Of a stretch of DNA of 64,000 bases, positions 60,864-64,000 are shown one piece after another. Numbering within the stretch: position 1 is the stretch's first letter; each line of letters starts with the position of its first letter. This stretch comes from Pseudomonas vancouverensis. Lineage in GTDB: Bacteria > Pseudomonadota > Gammaproteobacteria > Pseudomonadales > Pseudomonadaceae. A model generated the notes under the pieces. The model was not told the DNA's origin and did no database searches. It was given only the letters and a program-made list of their open reading frames with translations. The position numbers were made by a program, and so were the translations under genes. Where the stretch lies: assembly GCF_004348895.1 (NCBI RefSeq), contig NZ_RRZK01000029.1, positions 248,001 to 312,000 on the forward strand. Reading direction: 5' to 3'.

Positions 60864-62786
60864 TCAGTCCTGGTGTTCGGGGGCCAGCATGCGCGTCTTC
60901 GGCGCGCCGTTGGCGTTGTGCTGATAGATCGCCTGCGGCTGGCCCTGATCATTGAAAAACACCTGACCGATGCCGGCCGAGTTCCACAGGCGCTCGCCCG
61001 CCTCGGCGTGTTCCGGCACATGCGGGACGATGCGCATGCGCCGCCGCTTGGTCAGCCAGTTCAGCGGTGAGCGCGGTGAGTACAGCCAGCGATTGAGACG
61101 GTCGAACCACTCCAGCAAGGCCCGGGGAAACTCGTTCTTGATGCCGCTGCTGGTGATCTGCCAGATACGCGGGCCGGCCTGGCGATGGCGGATCAGCACT
61201 TCATAGACAAACGAATAATGCACGTCGCCCGACAGCACCACGTAGTTACCCGGCGTGCGCGAGTGACGGAAAATGTTCAGGATCACCTGCGCCGCACCGC
61301 GATGGGCCATCCAGTTTTCGGCGTCCACCAACAGCGGATAACCGCACCAGCTGAACACCCGTTGCACCGTTTCGATCAGCTTGACGCCGAAGATCGGCGC
61401 CGGTGACACGATGATCGCGCTGGGGTGGTCGAGCAGTTCCTGTTGCAGTTCGCTGAGGGCCTCCCAGTCGAGCAGGCCCGAAGGCTGCTTGAGATTCATC
61501 TCGCTGCGCCAGCGTCGGGTGCGGGTGTCGATCACCACCAGGGCCGGGGTGGCCGGCAGCACGTAGTGCCACTGCTGGAATTTCAGCAGGTCATCGATCA
61601 GATCGTCCTGAACCCGCTTGTCGAGGTGGCCGTCATGCTCGCTGGTGCTCAAGGCAGCCGCCTTGGCCAGCACGGCATCGAAGGCATCCGGATTGTTGCC
61701 CCAGCCCTGGCACAGCAGGTAGGCGATCAGCGCATTGCCGATGATGCGCCGGGAGAACGGATGGCCGTAGGCGGTTTGTTCCCATTGCGCGGAGAGGTTC
61801 CAGTCGTCGGTGATGTCGTGATCGTCGAACATCATCAGCGTCGGCAAATGCGCCAGTGCCCGCGCCACCTGGCCGAGCCCCGAGTGGAAGGCATCGAGGC
61901 GGGTCTGCTCCAGTGCATAGCGCTGGCTCCGTTGCGCGTTGAGCGCTGGCGCCTGCGGGGTGATCAGCGTCCAGGCGGTGGGCGACCAGACCAGCAGATA
62001 CATGGCCATGACTTCGGCGAAGGTCACCAGGTGATTGTCGGCGTTGCTGCTGGTGAAAATCGGCTTGCGCGCACCGCCGAAAAACCGCTCGCGCAAGGTT
62101 TCGTTGCTCTCCAGCGCCGGCAACAGATCGGCGCGGTGGTAGTAACTGGCCGGGTGTTCGTAGAGTTTCGCGCTGTCGCTGACCACCGCCCCTTCGAGGT
62201 GCTCTCCGAACAGGCCAAGACGTTCGATCAGGGCATGAATCGCGCGCAGCATCGGCCCCGCGACATCGTCGGCGTAGACCTGATCGCCGGTCATCATCAG
62301 CAAGGCCGGGCGGTCTTCGGCAGCATGTTGTGCGGCCAGCAACCGGTCGACACAGAGCAAGCCATCGGCGGCCGGGTGATGGGGTTTGCGGCAGGACCCG
62401 TGCAGCAACTGATCGATGCGTGAACGCAACACGAAGTTCGGGCGCCGCGCCTCGCCATACAGCAAGTGCGGCGCCCATTCGGCGATGCCGTTTGCCTGAG
62501 CGTCGATCAGCAGGTCGTACTCGATCAATTCGTCCCGGGGCAGGGCGCTGTCCAGCTGCACATCAATCAGGTGCACAAAGGCGTGAGCCCCCACGGCAAT
62601 CACCGTGCATTGCCCGTTATCGAGGCGGATATCGCCGACACCCTGTACCTGCAAGGTCAGATCCAGCGCCCGCGACCCCACCAGCCACAGCACCAGGCGC
62701 GTCGGCTCCATGCGCCGCAGCAACGGGCCGACCAGGACCGGCGGCAGGGCTGAGTGAGTATTGGGCAGTGGCAACGTGACGGGCAT
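60864..62786 (-). CDS. PhoD-like metallophosphatase/alkaline phosphatase D family protein
   Basis: The 640-residue protein contains PhoD-type metal motifs: MMTGDQVYADDVAGP (about residues 165-180), MMFDDHDITDDWN and LSGDVHYSFVYE. An N-terminal ~130-residue domain precedes the catalytic part (MPVTLPLPNTHSALPPVLVGPLLRRMEPTR). No signal peptide is visible, unlike classical PhoD, so it may be cytoplasmic. The open frame continues upstream opposite another gene; I chose MPVTLPLP. It abuts the convergent exported gene with no gap. Confidence 0.83.
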   Translation of the reverse strand: MPVTLPLPNTHSALPPVLVGPLLRRMEPTRLVLWLVGSRALDLTLQVQGVGDIRLDNGQCTVIAVGAHAFVHLIDVQLDSALPRDELIEYDLLIDAQANGIAEWAPHLLYGEARRPNFVLRSRIDQLLHGSCRKPHHPAADGLLCVDRLLAAQHAAEDRPALLMMTGDQVYADDVAGPMLRAIHALIERLGLFGEHLEGAVVSDSAKLYEHPASYYHRADLLPALESNETLRERFFGGARKPIFTSSNADNHLVTFAEVMAMYLLVWSPTAWTLITPQAPALNAQRSQRYALEQTRLDAFHSGLGQVARALAHLPTLMMFDDHDITDDWNLSAQWEQTAYGHPFSRRIIGNALIAYLLCQGWGNNPDAFDAVLAKAAALSTSEHDGHLDKRVQDDLIDDLLKFQQWHYVLPATPALVVIDTRTRRWRSEMNLKQPSGLLDWEALSELQQELLDHPSAIIVSPAPIFGVKLIETVQRVFSWCGYPLLVDAENWMAHRGAAQVILNIFRHSRTPGNYVVLSGDVHYSFVYEVLIRHRQAGPRIWQITSSGIKNEFPRALLEWFDRLNRWLYSPRSPLNWLTKRRRMRIVPHVPEHAEAGERLWNSAGIGQVFFNDQGQPQAIYQHNANGAPKTRMLAPEHQD

Positions 62787-62895
62787 CCGGATTCCAGACT
62801 CTGGGGCGTTGAGGCGGGGGATGATAGCGCAGCTGCCCGCAGGACAGGCTAGAGTGAGTTTTTGCGACATATGTTGCGGTCGAGGAGAGCGAAAC

Positions 62896-63159
62896 ATGAA
62901 CAAAATCCTGCTGCCGACCTTGGCCATGCTCCTGCTGGTCCAGTCCCCGGCCCATGCCATCAGCGACAAGTACCGCAAGCAACTGGAGAAGTCCGGTTGC
63001 ACCCAGATGAGCGAGATGCAGGGCTGCGATATCCACAAGACCAAGGCCGAGAACGCCAAGGCCGGCTTCGGCGAGGCCAAGACCACGGCCCCGGCTGACA
63101 CACCGAAAACCAAGACCCCGGATACCCTGGAGGGCGCCCCGCAACCTGTCATGAAATGA
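62896..63159 (+). CDS. Small exported hypothetical protein
   Basis: The 87-residue protein has a signal peptide (MNKILLPTLAMLLLVQSPAHA). The mature part begins with a helical segment with two cysteines (YRKQLEKSGCTQMSEMQGCDI) that could form a disulfide, then a low-complexity Lys/Ala/Thr/Pro tail. GAGGAGAG precedes the ATG. No family recognised; probably periplasmic. Confidence 0.7.
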   Translation: MNKILLPTLAMLLLVQSPAHAISDKYRKQLEKSGCTQMSEMQGCDIHKTKAENAKAGFGEAKTTAPADTPKTKTPDTLEGAPQPVMK

Positions 63160-63267
63160 AAAGCCATTGTCGTCTGATGAGAAGCACCTCAACAGGCCGC
63201 GTCCTACAGTCCAATCAGCGCAATTCGATGCAACACGCCCATATTGCAGATTGGAGAATAAGAAAAA

Positions 63268-64000
63268 ATGGCCAAAGCCGTTCGCTTCTATGAAACCGGT
63301 GGTCCCGAGGTTCTACGTTACGAAGACGTTGAGGTCGGGGAGCCCGGACCGGGGCAAGTCCGTCTGCGTCATGTGGCGGTGGGGCTCAATTATGCCGACA
63401 CCTACTTTCGCAATGGCACCTATCCGATCCCGATGCCCAACGGCATGGGTGTCGAGGCCTCGGGCGTAGTCCAGGCCGTCGGCGAAGGGGTGACCAACGT
63501 CGAAGTCGGCGACCGCGTGACCTACACCGGTTTCCTCAACACCCTCGGCGCCTACAGCACCGAACGCCTGATTCCCGCCGCGCCGCTGATCAAGCTGCCG
63601 GAAACCATCAGCTTCGAAACCGCTGCCGCCATGACCATGCGTGGCCTGACCTCTTCGTACCTGTTGCGCCGTATCTACGATTTCAAAGCCGGCGACAGCA
63701 TCCTGTTGCACGCCGCTGCCGGTGGTGTCGGCCTGATCGTTTCGCAGTGGGCCAAGCTGCTCGGTTTGAACGTGATCGGCACCGTGTCGACCGAGCAAAA
63801 GGCCGAAATCGCCCGGGCTCACGGTTGCGACCATACGATCAATTACAGCCATGAAGACGTCGCTGCTCGCGTTCGCGAACTGACCGACGGTGTGGGCGTC
63901 AACGTGGTGTTCGACAGCGTTGGCAAGAACACTTTCATGGGCTCTTTGGATTCGTTGAAACCCCGTGGCCTGATGGTCTGCGTGGGCACTGCGTCCGGAC
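63268..64000 (+). CDS. NADPH:quinone oxidoreductase (QOR-type), 3' end outside window
   Basis: The visible 244 residues belong to the zinc-independent MDR superfamily: a GroES-like N-terminal domain (VRLRHVAVGLNYADTYFRNGTYP) and the nucleotide-binding LLHAAAGGVGLIVSQWAKLLG. Quinone oxidoreductases of this type reduce quinones with NADPH. GGAG lies a short way before the ATG. The gene runs off the right edge, lacking about the last 80 residues of the usual ~325. Confidence 0.88.
   Translation, partial: MAKAVRFYETGGPEVLRYEDVEVGEPGPGQVRLRHVAVGLNYADTYFRNGTYPIPMPNGMGVEASGVVQAVGEGVTNVEVGDRVTYTGFLNTLGAYSTERLIPAAPLIKLPETISFETAAAMTMRGLTSSYLLRRIYDFKAGDSILLHAAAGGVGLIVSQWAKLLGLNVIGTVSTEQKAEIARAHGCDHTINYSHEDVAARVRELTDGVGVNVVFDSVGKNTFMGSLDSLKPRGLMVCVGTASG

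Noticed and set aside
62787..63167. N-terminal extension of the PhoD-like protein to 767 residues
   Set aside because: The extension lies opposite the small exported gene at 62896-63159 and has no homologous character; the start at 62786 gives the usual length.

Overview
The window looks like a chromosomal segment of a fluorescent-group Pseudomonas (P. fluorescens complex). Support comes from a complete cyoABCDE operon, YebG and DUF3509 proteins of Pseudomonas type, a norR/hmp (fhpR/fhp) pair, and repeated REP elements with the GAGCTTGCTCGCGAT core. The GC-rich coding style agrees. Genes are densely packed on both strands, and I recognised no rRNA, tRNA, CRISPR array, insertion sequence or prophage.

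Layout. 1-5.2 kb: 3' end of a Leu/Phe/Val dehydrogenase, SOS gene yebG behind a near-perfect LexA box, psiE, a DUF3509 gene, an L-serine dehydratase with a divergent LysR regulator, and a ribosome-associated HPF-like protein. 5.2-10.6 kb: an iron-signalling unit (ECF sigma, FecR anti-sigma, STN-containing TonB receptor, exported beta-propeller) with two candidate Fur boxes. 10.6-21.3 kb: housekeeping and regulatory genes (AraC, EamA exporter, DUF2165, 2-hydroxyacid dehydrogenase, YkgJ, GNAT, CheV), then norR-hmp with two GT-N7-AC sites between them, then dsbB. 22-27 kb: cyoABCDE.

27.0-39.4 kb is the most unusual region. Ten plus-strand genes run between two MocR-type (GntR/aminotransferase) regulators: exporter, ATP-grasp ligase, RidA, cupin, GST-like protein, KamA-like radical SAM enzyme, class IV aminotransferase, TauD-like dioxygenase, AurF-like diiron N-oxygenase and a metallo-beta-lactamase-fold hydrolase. 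There is no NRPS or PKS gene. The content fits a small biosynthetic cluster making an N-oxygenated, amino-acid-derived molecule, with the ATP-grasp enzyme as the only obvious bond-forming ligase. The product is unknown to me.

39.6-49.4 kb: an unknown 234-aa protein, a spermidine/putrescine-type ABC transporter operon, and a divergent LysR facing an amidohydrolase-CobW GTPase-class II aldolase operon, together a likely uptake and breakdown module. 49.5-55.1 kb: a two-component system divergent from msrB-dipZ-msrA, apparently a self-contained extracytoplasmic methionine sulfoxide repair operon in which both Msr proteins lack a resolving cysteine. 55.1-64 kb: a PAS-GGDEF protein, a LysR regulator with a divergent class III aminotransferase, a YefM-YoeB toxin-antitoxin pair, a DedA protein, exported proteins of unknown function, a PhoD-like phosphatase and the start of a quinone oxidoreductase.
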